A stretch of 64,000 bases of DNA from Anaerosolibacter sp. (GCF_029240175.1 NZ_JARBTM010000011.1:62001-126000); one strand, 5' to 3'; shown: positions 16,372-25,950, numbered from the stretch's first letter. The notes: generated by a model not told the origin, from the sequence alone. Numbers and translations are program-made.

Positions 16372-17607
16372 ATGAAAATTGGTTTATTGGGATGTGGAAC
16401 AGTAGGTACAGGCGTGTATGAAATGATTTATAACCAGAAGGAGAGGATAGAAGAGCTTTACGAAGAAAGTGTAGAAATTAGTAAAATTCTTGTAAAAGAT
16501 AACATGAAGTGCAGAGATATCGAAGATATTGATCACCTCATAACCATAGATCCCTATGAGATTCTAGATGATTCGTCCATTCATCTAGTTGTAGAAGTCA
16601 TTGGCGGTGTCACTGAGGCATATGAATACATTACCTATGCCCTGAATAATGGAAAACATGTAGTGACTGCCAACAAAGCGGTGGTAGCCAAGCATATGAA
16701 AGAGTTTCTTGAATTAGCAGAAAAAAATAGAAGGGCATTGCTCTTTGAAGGAAGCGTTGGAGGAGGAATTCCATTATTAAAACCTCTAAAACAGTGCACA
16801 TTGTTGAATGAGTTTTCAGAGGTGAGAGGAATCCTCAATGGAACCAGCAACTTTATTCTTACAAAGATGATGCAGGAAGATCTAGAGTTTAAGGACGCCC
16901 TAGGTATTGCCCAAGGGCTAGGATATGCTGAGGCAGATCCCACTGATGATATAGGCGGTGCTGATGTAGCAAGGAAATTAGCAATTTTAGCAACAATTAC
17001 TTTCAAAAACGATGTGAATCTGGATGAGGTATCGTATAGGGGTATTGAGCAAATCACGAAAGCAGATATTCGATTCATTAGGGAAATGGGGTATTCAGTA
17101 AAGTTGTTAGGTAAAGCGGTTGTAGATAATAGAGCTTTTTCTGCGCTAGTGGAGCCTGTACTTTTCAAAAACACGACGCAGTTTGAAAAAGTGGACAATG
17201 CATTTAATATGGTCTCAGTCAAGGGAAACAACTTAAAAGAACTAAGGTTTTATGGAGAAGGTGCAGGCAGGAAGGCTACAGCAAACGCAGTTGTATGTGA
17301 CATCTTAGATGTACTTAGCGGTTCCTATCGGAAGGACGTGGTACATAGAGGTAGAGATATAGCGGCGTTTGGGACTAAACTTATCCAAGGAAAGTATTAT
17401 ATCCGAATCACCCTTACTAGTGGAGCAGAGGAAAGTTTAGTAAAGGATGCCTTTCGGAGAAGAAAAGTGGACTTTCACAAGTTGAAAGTAGAAAAAGAAT
17501 TAATTCTGTTGACAGAAAAAATAGGTGCAGATATGGCAGAAGATATTATAAAAGAACTAGAGAGATATAACCTTTCTTGTTTCTACTGTAGAATAGAAGC
17601 TGAGTAA
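16372..17607 (+). CDS. hom: Homoserine dehydrogenase
   Basis: NAD(P)H-dependent reduction of aspartate semialdehyde to homoserine, the branch point to methionine and threonine. The N-terminal Rossmann motif is 'GLLGCGTVGTGVYEM'; catalytic-domain blocks are 'VTANKAVVAKH', 'FEGSVGGGIPLLKPL', 'RGILNGTSNFILTKM' and 'GYAEADPTDDIGG'. The C-terminus carries an ACT-like regulatory region of about 70 residues. 411 residues is typical. ATG 16372 follows AAAGAGGGGAG; the track's extension to 16264 would begin inside the riboswitch platform and is rejected. Control is by the tandem leader RNAs. Confidence 0.96.
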   Translation: MKIGLLGCGTVGTGVYEMIYNQKERIEELYEESVEISKILVKDNMKCRDIEDIDHLITIDPYEILDDSSIHLVVEVIGGVTEAYEYITYALNNGKHVVTANKAVVAKHMKEFLELAEKNRRALLFEGSVGGGIPLLKPLKQCTLLNEFSEVRGILNGTSNFILTKMMQEDLEFKDALGIAQGLGYAEADPTDDIGGADVARKLAILATITFKNDVNLDEVSYRGIEQITKADIRFIREMGYSVKLLGKAVVDNRAFSALVEPVLFKNTTQFEKVDNAFNMVSVKGNNLKELRFYGEGAGRKATANAVVCDILDVLSGSYRKDVVHRGRDIAAFGTKLIQGKYYIRITLTSGAEESLVKDAFRRRKVDFHKLKVEKELILLTEKIGADMAEDIIKELERYNLSCFYCRIEAE

Positions 17608-17637
17608 TTTATGAAATACATAATGAAACAAAAAATA

Positions 17638-17669
17638 AGAAAGCCCAAGTTACATAACCTGGGCTTTCT
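17638..17669. terminator. Bidirectional terminator between hom and tRNA-Leu
   Basis: AGAAAGCCCAAGTT pairs with AACCTGGGCTTTCT (one mismatch), with T-runs on both strands; serves hom (+) and tRNA-Leu (-). Confidence 0.85.
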
Positions 17670-17673
17670 TTAC

Positions 17674-17759
17674 TGGTGCCGAAGGAGGGACTTGAACCCT
17701 CACGGGTGTTACCCCGCCGGATTTTGAGTCCGGTGCGTCTGCCATTCCACCACTTCGGC
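17674..17759 (-). tRNA. tRNA-Leu (anticodon CAA)
   Basis: On the minus strand the acceptor arm GCCGAAG pairs with CTTCGGC, followed by A and an encoded CCA. The anticodon arm is CCGGA-CTCAAAA-TCCGG, giving CAA, which reads UUG. It has the long variable arm of class II tRNA and a 'GGTTCAAGTCC' T-arm. Confidence 0.96.
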
Positions 17760-17901
17760 GCGCTTACAAATAATATATTACCACATAGGAAAATAGATTG
17801 CAAGGACTTTTTTAATAGACATAATTATCGAAATATATTGATGAACATGGGGTATTATGGTAAACTAAGATGAACAAAAAACTATTGTGGTGGTGAATAA
17901 A

Positions 17902-18855
17902 ATGGATCCAGTTACCCATGGTGTTATCGGGTTGGCTATTTCAGCATTTAGTGGAAACCCGGTAGCCCTAAGCAATCCAGTAAGTCTCGGTTGTGCCATA
18001 GGAGCCATGGCTCCTGATATTGATATTATTGGAAAGATGTGGGGAGATTTTGTATATTTAAAGCATCATAGGGGAATTACCCATTCAATACCTGTATTGG
18101 TAGGATTAGCCGCGATTATTACAGGCGGATTGTCTTTTTTCTATGCTGATTTTTCGAGTCTGCAAGTTTTTTTCTGGACTTTTGTAGGTTGTTTATCCCA
18201 TACACTTTTTGATATTTTGAACTCCTATGGAGCGAAGCTCCTCATGCCGTTTACAAAGAAGAAGAGCAAGATAGGAATTCTGATGTTATATGATCCTGTT
18301 ATAACCGTACTAGCGTTTTTACTAATATTCAATAAGCAAAATACACCTTGGTTTCTTCTATTGGTCTCAAGTATTTTTATCCTATATTTAGGCTCGAGGT
18401 GGCTAATAAAACAGCAGCTCATGAAGTTTATTGAAATATACTATTCTCATGGATATAAGGTAGTTAACGTTGAAATGTTGCCGGCCTTATTGGCTTTTTA
18501 CAAATGGGACTTTATCGTTAATACCAATAGTCACAATATTGTTGGTCAGATTAATATGATGACTAAAAAAATTACAGAAAGAAAGAAGTTTAAAAGGCCA
18601 GATCAGGAGACGATTGAATTGTTTGAAGAGACAAATATCGGTAAGTACTTTAAAGATTTTTCTACCAATTATCATATTCTCCGAGCAAATGAAGGAGACC
18701 AAATTGTACTAAAATCCATAGATTTAAGATACTTTCTGAAAAACAACTTTATGCATCATGCTACTGTGATCTATGATAGAGAACGAAATATTCGTCACTC
18801 TTTCTTTCATCCATACAAAATCCAACGAAGAATTCTTGTAAGTGAAGTTGAATAA
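17902..18855 (+). CDS. YdjM/YbcI-family membrane-bound metal-dependent hydrolase
   Basis: Integral membrane protein of the LexA-regulated YdjM/YbcI family (DUF457), annotated as metal-dependent hydrolase. The N-terminus has the conserved histidine/aspartate pattern 'MDPVTHGVIGLAIS', 'AIGAMAPDIDIIGK' and 'HHRGITHSIPVL', which places it in a phospholipase C/P1 nuclease-like fold. Four or so hydrophobic helices follow, then a soluble C-terminal half without clear motifs. The substrate is unknown. ATG 17902 (GGTGGTG upstream) is chosen over GTG 17887. The hairpin after the stop isolates it from the next gene. Confidence 0.85.
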   Translation: MDPVTHGVIGLAISAFSGNPVALSNPVSLGCAIGAMAPDIDIIGKMWGDFVYLKHHRGITHSIPVLVGLAAIITGGLSFFYADFSSLQVFFWTFVGCLSHTLFDILNSYGAKLLMPFTKKKSKIGILMLYDPVITVLAFLLIFNKQNTPWFLLLVSSIFILYLGSRWLIKQQLMKFIEIYYSHGYKVVNVEMLPALLAFYKWDFIVNTNSHNIVGQINMMTKKITERKKFKRPDQETIELFEETNIGKYFKDFSTNYHILRANEGDQIVLKSIDLRYFLKNNFMHHATVIYDRERNIRHSFFHPYKIQRRILVSEVE

Positions 18856-18858
18856 CCA

Positions 18859-18890
18859 CAGCAAATCTACTGGTGACAGTAGATTTGTTG
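18859..18890 (+). terminator. Hairpin after YdjM-like gene
   Basis: CAAATCTACT pairs with AGTAGATTTG, extended by a G-U and two more pairs. The T-run is short, so termination may be partial. Confidence 0.55.
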
Positions 18891-18950
18891 CATATTTGCC
18901 CTAGTACTGCCATAGATATTAAGGTATCAGTTGGTGGAGGGGTGACAGCA

Positions 18951-20351
18951 ATGGTCAAGAAAGTCATAACTTTGCTGCTAATGATGGCTGTGTTTGGTGG
19001 AAGCTTCAACATAGGAAATAGCCAAGAGTCACTGATGAATAAAATTGTAATTAATATACCTTCCAGAACGTTGACCTATTATGACGGTATATCTTCTAAA
19101 ATCTATCCAGTAGCTGTAGGCAAGGCAAATACGAGAACTCCAACGGGAAGTTTTACCATTCAAAACAAAGTGGTGAATCCATATTACTCAAAAAAGAAAA
19201 TTCCCGGAGGAAGGGCTGATAATCCATTGGGAATAAGGTGGATGGGGTTTAAAGGCAATTATGGGATTCATGGAAATAGTGCACCTAACTCCATAGGAAC
19301 AATCGCTTCAGCGGGCTGTGTACGAATGTTTAATTATGATGTGAAGGAACTATATGAAAAGGTAACCCATAAAACTCCAGTCGAAGTGACGTATAACTTG
19401 TTTCAAGTACTTGAACAAGATAGAACAAAGGAAAAGATGTTAATGGTTTATCCTGATGTGTACAAGAGGGAAAGATATTTAAAGGAGGCAATAAAAAATC
19501 ATCTAGATGCAGCTGGACTAAAAAGTGAAAGAACATGGAGTAAAATTGATGGGGCGGTAAAACTAACAAAGGATCAAATGTTAGTTATAGGAGAAAAATG
19601 GGTTTTGATAATAAATCAGCAGCATGTTACCACTGAAATTATCAAAGATAGCAGCAAATTCTATATTGGTGAAGATGTACTGAACGATTATTTTGGATTA
19701 ATCCTTGATAGAACTGTCGAAGGTTACTTGTCTATACAAAATACGCCCGTCGAATATAGAATTTTCGATAGTAGATGCTATGTTTCTTTGGAAAGTATAC
19801 AGCAAATCTTAGGTGGAAGCATCACCGTAGATGATACCGTAGAAAACTTATGGTATGATGTTTCCTTTGTAAAGCTAAACGGTACTTTTTTAGAAACAAA
19901 TCATAGTAAAATTGCTACTCACAGACCTATGATTCCAGTAAGAACGCTATCATCCATCGTATTGCCGATAGAATCCATTGGAAGCAATGTGGAAATCATA
20001 GAAAATGTTGAGCATATGGAAATTGAAGAAGCACAAAGCTTGTTTGGTTTCCGATATGATATGAACTCCATAGAGAAAAAGGTTGAGTTATTCATAAAAC
20101 CAACTGTAGCGTTCGAACCAAATAGCCAAGTTCCGGAAGAAATTTTTGATCATGTTGATGCATGGTTGAAGTCTATGGATTTTCATGATATTTCTGCTTT
20201 TGAAACAGTTCATTTAATGGAAAATGTGAGCGACCAGTATGAAATCCTTTGGAATCCTTATAAAACAAAATTATCGCTGAAGATTAAAGAAGCGCAGAAG
20301 ACTGAAAGTATAAATGAAGTTGAAACGAGTATTGTCCTAAGAAAAAAATAA
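18951..20351 (+). CDS. Secreted L,D-transpeptidase (YkuD domain)
   Basis: Cell-wall enzyme forming 3-3 peptidoglycan cross-links or attaching proteins to the wall. A signal peptide at the N-terminus ('VITLLLMMAVFGGSFNIG') is followed by a YkuD domain with the catalytic His/Cys motif 'YGIHGNSAPNSIGTIASAGC' then 'VRM'. The remaining ~300 residues contain a copper-amine-oxidase-N-like beta domain ('HRPMIPVRTLSSIVLPIESIG') commonly seen in Clostridial wall proteins. ATG 18951 has TGGAGGGGTGA upstream; the track's 26-residue extension precedes the signal peptide and is rejected. Confidence 0.9.
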   Translation: MVKKVITLLLMMAVFGGSFNIGNSQESLMNKIVINIPSRTLTYYDGISSKIYPVAVGKANTRTPTGSFTIQNKVVNPYYSKKKIPGGRADNPLGIRWMGFKGNYGIHGNSAPNSIGTIASAGCVRMFNYDVKELYEKVTHKTPVEVTYNLFQVLEQDRTKEKMLMVYPDVYKRERYLKEAIKNHLDAAGLKSERTWSKIDGAVKLTKDQMLVIGEKWVLIINQQHVTTEIIKDSSKFYIGEDVLNDYFGLILDRTVEGYLSIQNTPVEYRIFDSRCYVSLESIQQILGGSITVDDTVENLWYDVSFVKLNGTFLETNHSKIATHRPMIPVRTLSSIVLPIESIGSNVEIIENVEHMEIEEAQSLFGFRYDMNSIEKKVELFIKPTVAFEPNSQVPEEIFDHVDAWLKSMDFHDISAFETVHLMENVSDQYEILWNPYKTKLSLKIKEAQKTESINEVETSIVLRKK

Positions 20352-20354
20352 TCT

Positions 20355-20402
20355 AAACAAGGAGGAATCCCGATGAGTGAAATGGGTTTTCTCCTTGTTT
20401 AT
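20355..20402 (+). terminator. Terminator after L,D-transpeptidase
   Basis: AAACAAGGAG pairs with CTCCTTGTTT, with an inner CCC/GGG extension. Confidence 0.7.
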
Positions 20403-20458
20403 TTAATAGTGAAAGAAGGTATATTATAATTGAATTTAGATAAATAATTGGAGGAAAT

Positions 20459-20486
20459 GGAACTTTTTTATCGAATACACGTCTAA
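20459..20486 (+). promoter_or_regulatory. ECF-sigma-type promoter of the sigma/anti-sigma operon
   Basis: GGAACTT, 15-base spacer, GTCTAA; read as GGAAC-N16-CGTC it fits the class recognised by SigW/SigX-like and RpoE-like ECF factors. It lies 30 bases before the ECF sigma gene, which suggests autoregulation. Confidence 0.75.
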
Positions 20487-20516
20487 TGCAATGGTTATTT
20501 TTTAGGAAAGGAGTGA

Positions 20517-21113
20517 ATGGAAGTGGAAGAATTTGAAATTGAACTGATTGAGAAGAGTAAACGGGGAGATGTTGAAAGCTTTGAAATACTGATTAGATCA
20601 CATCAGACCCTTGCTTATAATATTGCCTTCAGAATGTTAGGGAATGTTGAAGATGCCAACGATGCCACGCAAGAAGCTTTGGTCAAAGTTTTTAAATCGA
20701 TACAATCGTTTCATGGACAATCCAGTTTCTCTACCTGGCTTTACCGGATTGTTACCAATACTTGCTTGGACGAGTTACGGAAAAGAAAAAGACAGCAGGT
20801 TTATTCATATCATAATCCTATGGAAATGGAAGACGGTCAGATTGACCGGGATGTCGTTGATCCAAGCAGCAGTACCGAAGAAATCCTAGAGAAAAAAGAA
20901 GAAATTAAAAATATTCAGGATGCGATTCAAGCATTGCCTGAGCAGCATAGAATAGTGATCGTTCTTAGAGATATTAAAGGACTTAGCTATGAGCAGATTT
21001 CTGAAATATTAGACTGCCCCCAGGGGACGATAAAGTCAAGAATAAGTAGAGCCAGGCTGGCTTTAAAGGAGATTATAACGAATAGGGAACTTTACCAAAA
21101 ACCATACGTCTAA
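20517..21113 (+). CDS. ECF RNA polymerase sigma factor (SigW-like)
   Basis: Extracytoplasmic-function sigma factor. Region 2 shows 'FEILIRSHQTLAYNIAFRML', 'DANDATQEALVKVFKSI' and 'FSTWLYRIVTNTCLDELRKR'; region 4 shows 'ALPEQHRIVIVLRDIKGLSY' and 'QGTIKSRISRARLALKE'. The linker is acidic, as usual. Two starts are possible: ATG 20517 has only 3 bases after AAAGGAG, so GTG 20523 with 9-base spacing may be the true start. The downstream gene is its membrane anti-sigma factor. Confidence 0.93.
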   Translation: MEVEEFEIELIEKSKRGDVESFEILIRSHQTLAYNIAFRMLGNVEDANDATQEALVKVFKSIQSFHGQSSFSTWLYRIVTNTCLDELRKRKRQQVYSYHNPMEMEDGQIDRDVVDPSSSTEEILEKKEEIKNIQDAIQALPEQHRIVIVLRDIKGLSYEQISEILDCPQGTIKSRISRARLALKEIITNRELYQKPYV

Positions 21114-21134
21114 AACATAGAAAGGAGGGGTTAT

Positions 21135-22448
21135 ATGAATTGTACAGAAACTATGGAGTTGATATCTCTTTATATAGATGGACTATTAGATGAGCATACT
21201 GAACAAATGCTTCAAAAACATTTTAAAGAATGTGCAGAATGTAGACAGGACTATGAAGAGCTTTTGAATATAAAAAATATGTGTAGTGAATTGCCTATGC
21301 TTGAATTGCCTCCTGATTTTGAAGTGAGCTTACATGAAAAATTAGTACGTGCTACAGAAAACGTACAAGTAATAGACATAGGACGTAGCGAAACTTTCAA
21401 TAAAAAGTTTAAATGGAAAAATTGGAAAGTATATGGATCTATGGCTGCAGTATTCATTGTCTTGATTCTCGCTTCGTCTCTGTTAAATGAAGCTAGATTT
21501 AACGGAAGCCAAATGAAGGAGAATGTAGGTATGGAGTCTCCTAACATGGAATTTGCAGGAAGTGCTCCCGCTCCTGAGGCGCCCAAAATGAAAGTAGGTA
21601 CTGCTGCAAGAGATGAAAGCTATGGAGCCGAAGAGCGTCTGCAGACAACACAAGACAATGGTTCACCAGAAAACCGTGTAATGGATCAAAATAATCAGAC
21701 GACTCAGTTTACAGCTTTAGAGGCTGAATCAGATAGAAAGGTTATTAAGAGCGGATATGTTGATCTCAATGTTGAGGAATACGATGACAAGTTTAGCCAA
21801 ATCACAAGAATTACCGCTGAACGGGGCGGGTTTGTGGAGAATAGTAATACCTATTATAAGCAATACAATGAGGTGAATCCTGAAGAGTCTCTAAAGCAGG
21901 GAAGCCTAGTAATCCGTGTTCCTGAGAATCAATTTGCCGAAGTGCTAGATCACATTAAATCTTTAGGGACTGTTACCAACACGAGTATAAGCGGACAGGA
22001 CATTACGAAGGAATATAGAAGTACTGTAGATGAAATTGAGAATTTAAAGGTTCAAGAAAAAAGCCTTAGGGCAATTATGGAGAAGGCCACGAGTGTGAAG
22101 GATATTCTAGAGGTTGAAAGAGAACTATCTAGAGTTCGTGGGGAGATCAATCGAATGTCGGGAGATGTGAAGCGTTGGGATGATTTGGTGGACTTATCAA
22201 CCATTCATGTCACGCTCAATGAGATGTCTTCAAAAGATAAAGAAATTTATCCAATTCGTGATAATGTATGGCTTCGGGCACAAAAAGGGTTCATAAAAAC
22301 AGTGAATGAAATGATACAATTTGCGGAGAATGTATTTATTCGGATTGCCAGCACATTACCCGTGATACTTGTTTTATTCATTATGGGTATTCCTTTGACT
22401 ATCTATTTATACAGATGGACCAAAAGAAAAAAGAATAAACAAGAATAA
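21135..22448 (+). CDS. Membrane anti-sigma factor with DUF4349 domain
   Basis: N-terminal zinc-binding anti-sigma motif ('LQKHFKECAECRQDYEEL', HxxxCxxC) in the cytoplasm, one membrane helix near residue 100 ('VYGSMAAVFIVLILASSLL'), an extracytoplasmic linker and a DUF4349 domain ('SGYVDLNVEEYDDKFSQITR', 'SQITRITAERGGFVENS') with a coiled coil, then a second C-terminal membrane helix ('IASTLPVILVLFIMGIPLTI'). It should hold the upstream ECF sigma factor until an envelope signal releases it. Starts at ATG 21135 after AAAGGAGGGG, 21 bases from the sigma stop. Confidence 0.88.
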   Translation: MNCTETMELISLYIDGLLDEHTEQMLQKHFKECAECRQDYEELLNIKNMCSELPMLELPPDFEVSLHEKLVRATENVQVIDIGRSETFNKKFKWKNWKVYGSMAAVFIVLILASSLLNEARFNGSQMKENVGMESPNMEFAGSAPAPEAPKMKVGTAARDESYGAEERLQTTQDNGSPENRVMDQNNQTTQFTALEAESDRKVIKSGYVDLNVEEYDDKFSQITRITAERGGFVENSNTYYKQYNEVNPEESLKQGSLVIRVPENQFAEVLDHIKSLGTVTNTSISGQDITKEYRSTVDEIENLKVQEKSLRAIMEKATSVKDILEVERELSRVRGEINRMSGDVKRWDDLVDLSTIHVTLNEMSSKDKEIYPIRDNVWLRAQKGFIKTVNEMIQFAENVFIRIASTLPVILVLFIMGIPLTIYLYRWTKRKKNKQE

Positions 22449-22470
22449 ATATAAGGATCGGTGTATGCCT

Positions 22471-22512
22471 CATAAAAATAACTCTTCCCCCGGGGGAAGA
22501 GTTATTTTTATG
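22471..22512. terminator. Perfect palindromic bidirectional terminator
   Basis: A 42-base perfect palindrome (arm ATAACTCTTCCCC) with A- and T-runs at its ends, between convergent genes. Confidence 0.93.
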
Positions 22513-22545
22513 AAAATAGGGTAGTTAATCATTAAATATGAATCA

Positions 22546-23010
22546 TCATTTTCTAATATCAACAACTTGTCCATTATTAGCGTCCAAGAGAGCTTTCGGA
22601 GACATTCTCACAAGTGAATTTTGAGAACCACCACCAGAATAGACGATGGTATTTTCCATGACCTTTGTATCGATGAGGAAAATTGCTTCGTAGCCAAAAG
22701 AGGGAATACCCCCGCAGATATATCCCGAATGCTGAAGGATTTCATCTGCTGTGGCAGTTCTGAGTTTTTTAACCCCCAGCAAGTTTTTTATCTTGGAAAG
22801 ATCCATTTTGTCTTCCCCTTTAATTATTGCTACAATCAGTTGCCCCTGTTCGTCTAAGATACAAATGTTCTTGACGATGTCTTGAGGGGCTGCATTGGCA
22901 GCGTGGGCGGCTTCGGCCACAGAATGACAGGACTCCATAAAAACAAGGTGCTCAGCATTAACGCTATTTTCTGAGATATATGCGATCAATTTTTCATCGA
23001 AGCTATTCAT
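22546..23010 (-). CDS. YbaK/EbsC-family aminoacyl-tRNA deacylase
   Basis: Member of the YbaK/ProX editing superfamily, which hydrolyses mischarged aminoacyl-tRNAs such as Cys- or Ala-tRNAPro in trans. Blocks seen: 'AAPQDIVKNICILDEQGQLIVAII', with the catalytic lysine in 'IVKNI', and 'GYICGGIPSFGY', a variant of the GxxxGGVxPFG motif with Ser replacing the usual Pro. 154 residues is typical. The minus-strand start follows a GGGGGT site. The exact tRNA specificity is not determinable. Confidence 0.88.
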   Translation of the reverse strand: MNSFDEKLIAYISENSVNAEHLVFMESCHSVAEAAHAANAAPQDIVKNICILDEQGQLIVAIIKGEDKMDLSKIKNLLGVKKLRTATADEILQHSGYICGGIPSFGYEAIFLIDTKVMENTIVYSGGGSQNSLVRMSPKALLDANNGQVVDIRK

Positions 23011-23266
23011 TTTATTACCCCCATTTTATCATTATATAGGTTATTATAACAAAAGTTCTGATTATTTTCAGCGATTGAATCTAAGTTGTTTTTCCTAATT
23101 TTATAAGATTTACATCCCATAGAAGAACTGGCTCTGGTATAATACAATTGAAAAAGAGGATTTTAAGATTAGATTAAGAATATAGTTATGTGGATTGATT
23201 AGGGAATAATTTGGGAAATATAATGATGTATCGTGTGGGCACGATAACCTAAAGGAGAGGATAAAT

Positions 23267-25933
23267 ATGACATCAAATAAGATGGTTATTATAGATGGTA
23301 ATAGTTTAATAAATAGAGCATACTATGCATTGCCGCTGCTTTCGAGTAAAAGTGGTGATTACACAAATGCAGTATATGGTTTTGTAAATATGCTCTATAA
23401 GATTATGGATGATTATAAACCAGATTATATCAGTGTTGCCTTTGACCGAAAAGCACCAACCTTTCGACATGTAGAGTATGAAGAATACAAAGCAGGCAGA
23501 AAAAAGATGCCAAGCGAACTGGCACAGCAGCTACCACTTTTGAAAGAAGTGCTAGATGCATTAAAAATTCATAGAATCGAATTGGATGGATTTGAGGCTG
23601 ACGACTTGATTGGAACCCTTGTTAAATATGCAGAAAAAAAGGAATTGGAAGTTTTTGTTGTTACAGGGGATAAAGATGCACTTCAGTTAGCCTCTGATAA
23701 AACAAAAATACTGATAACCAAAAAAGGTATTAGTTCATTAGAAGAATATGATGATAAAGGTGTAATGGATAAATATGAAATTACACCGGATCAGTTTATC
23801 GATTTAAAAGGGCTAATGGGGGATCAGTCGGACAATATTCCTGGGGTTCCTGGTGTTGGTGAAAAAACAGCAATCAAATTGCTAAAAGAATTTGGTAGTG
23901 TTGAGGGTCTTATCCAGCATACGGAAAAAATCTCAAGCGCCAAACTTCGAGAAAAGATAGAAGAATTTGCGCAACAAGCAGTATTCAGTAAACGTCTTGC
24001 AACCATTATGGTGGACGTTCCTGTGGAGATTTCTTTAGATGAATTGAGGAGAGAAGAGCCAGACGCAGAAAAACTTTTAGCTTTATATAAACGCCTTGAG
24101 TTTCATAGTTTGATGGGGCGAGTTGTATTGAACAGCAAAGCAGAGACAAAAAAGAACGATTATGCCGATGAAAAAGCTACTGTTATCATTAATAGTTGGA
24201 AAGATCTTAAAGACAAAGTAAAGGGCATAGGTGAAATGTGTATTCGAACCTTTACAGATGGCGGAGATATCATTCAGGATGATATTGTCGGTGTACATAT
24301 GAGCTGTGGTGGAGAACACTTCTATATTAAGAAAGAAGATATGTCTATAGCTTTACAGGAACTAAAAGAGGTTTTTGAGAATTCTGAAATCAAGAAGATT
24401 GGACATTCTTTAAAAAGGGATAGAACAGCTTTTAAAAGATATGGGATTACGCTGAATGGAATGATGTTTGATTCTGCCATCGCTTTGTATCTTATTGATC
24501 CTACCAGAACTACATATGAGGTACAAGATATATCTTTAGAGTTCTTAAATAAAAAAATTGACAGTGAGGAAGATGTTTTAGGGAAGGGTAAAAATAAGCA
24601 TAGCTTTGCTGACCTTGAAGAGGAAAAATTAATTGATTTTGGGAGAAGCTGGTGCGAAACTGTAATGGGTGTAAAAGATGTATTGATGGAAAAACTGAAG
24701 GAGTCTGAATTGGATACACTTTTCAGAGACGTTGAAATGCCTTTAGTGGAAGTATTGAGTGATATGGAATATAACGGATTTAAGGTTGATAAAACAATAT
24801 TAGATCAACTGGGGATAGAATTAGATGAGAAAATTCAACATATTACACAATTCATTTTCAGTGAAGCAGGAGAAACTTTCAATATCAATTCACCTAAGCA
24901 GCTAGGAGAAATATTATTTGAAAAATTAGAACTGCCTGCAATTAAAAAAACAAAAACGGGTTTTTCTACAAATATAGAAGTGCTAGAAAAGCTTCAGAAA
25001 AAGCATCCTATTATTTCGATGATTATTGAGTATCGACATCTGGTAAAACTAAAGTCTACCTATATTGATGGACTAAAAGCCGTGATCAACAAGGAAACCC
25101 ATAAGATCCATTCAAGCTTCAATCAGACTGTTACTGCAACTGGACGGATCAGTAGTACAGAGCCAAACCTGCAGAATATCCCAATTAAATTTGAGTTGGG
25201 AAGGGAAATAAGAAAAGTATTTATTCCTTCAAATGAAGAATATTTATTATTGGATGCAGATTATTCTCAAATTGAGCTCCGTGTTTTGGCGCATATATCT
25301 AAGGATGACAATCTCATAGAGGCATTTCATCAAGATTTAGACATACATACTTCTACAGCCTCAAAAGTATTTGGTATACCAATGGAAGAGGTCACTTCTT
25401 TACAGCGAAGCAGGGCGAAAGCAGTGAACTTTGGGATTGTGTATGGTATCAGTGATTACGGTTTGTCAGAGAATCTCCAAATCACACGTAAGGAGGCACA
25501 AAAATATATAGATGAATATTTTAATCGGTTTACTGGCGTAAAGCGTTATATGGAGGAAATTGTTGAAGAGGGAAAGAAACTCGGTTATGTTACAACCCTT
25601 CTAAAACGCAGAAGATATATTCCTGAGATTAATGCCACTAATTTCAATCTGCGGTCTTTTGGGGAAAGAACTGCAATGAACACGCCAATTCAAGGGAGTG
25701 CTGCAGATATCATTAAGTTAGCAATGATTAAAGTAGATCATGAATTGAAATCTAGAAAACTAAAATCTAGACTTATTTTACAGGTGCATGATGAACTGAT
25801 CGTAGAAGTTCATAAAGATGAAGTCGATGAAGTGAAGAAAATCGTAAAGCAAGAAATGGAAAATGCATTGGATGTCGATGTGCCGCTAAAGGTAGATATG
25901 AATCTTGGTAAGAGCTGGTATGATACCAAATAA
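23267..25933 (+). CDS. polA: DNA polymerase I
   Basis: Repair and Okazaki-fragment-processing polymerase. Residues 1-290 are the 5'-3' flap exonuclease ('GDKDALQLAS', 'GLMGDQSDNIPGVPGVGEKTA'). Residues 300-480 match the 3'-5' exonuclease fold, but the DxE metal-binding motif is replaced ('MCIRTFTDGG'), so proofreading is probably lost, as in Bacillus and Thermus enzymes. Residues 500-888 are the polymerase with motif A 'LLLDADYSQIELRVLAHIS', motif B 'RSRAKAVNFGIVYGIS' and motif C 'LQVHDELIVEV'. AAAGGAGAGG precedes the ATG, and a TATCGTG/CACGATA hairpin lies just upstream. First gene of an operon with coaE. Confidence 0.97.
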   Translation: MTSNKMVIIDGNSLINRAYYALPLLSSKSGDYTNAVYGFVNMLYKIMDDYKPDYISVAFDRKAPTFRHVEYEEYKAGRKKMPSELAQQLPLLKEVLDALKIHRIELDGFEADDLIGTLVKYAEKKELEVFVVTGDKDALQLASDKTKILITKKGISSLEEYDDKGVMDKYEITPDQFIDLKGLMGDQSDNIPGVPGVGEKTAIKLLKEFGSVEGLIQHTEKISSAKLREKIEEFAQQAVFSKRLATIMVDVPVEISLDELRREEPDAEKLLALYKRLEFHSLMGRVVLNSKAETKKNDYADEKATVIINSWKDLKDKVKGIGEMCIRTFTDGGDIIQDDIVGVHMSCGGEHFYIKKEDMSIALQELKEVFENSEIKKIGHSLKRDRTAFKRYGITLNGMMFDSAIALYLIDPTRTTYEVQDISLEFLNKKIDSEEDVLGKGKNKHSFADLEEEKLIDFGRSWCETVMGVKDVLMEKLKESELDTLFRDVEMPLVEVLSDMEYNGFKVDKTILDQLGIELDEKIQHITQFIFSEAGETFNINSPKQLGEILFEKLELPAIKKTKTGFSTNIEVLEKLQKKHPIISMIIEYRHLVKLKSTYIDGLKAVINKETHKIHSSFNQTVTATGRISSTEPNLQNIPIKFELGREIRKVFIPSNEEYLLLDADYSQIELRVLAHISKDDNLIEAFHQDLDIHTSTASKVFGIPMEEVTSLQRSRAKAVNFGIVYGISDYGLSENLQITRKEAQKYIDEYFNRFTGVKRYMEEIVEEGKKLGYVTTLLKRRRYIPEINATNFNLRSFGERTAMNTPIQGSAADIIKLAMIKVDHELKSRKLKSRLILQVHDELIVEVHKDEVDEVKKIVKQEMENALDVDVPLKVDMNLGKSWYDTK

Positions 25934-25950
25934 GGAGGATACTGCAGCTT

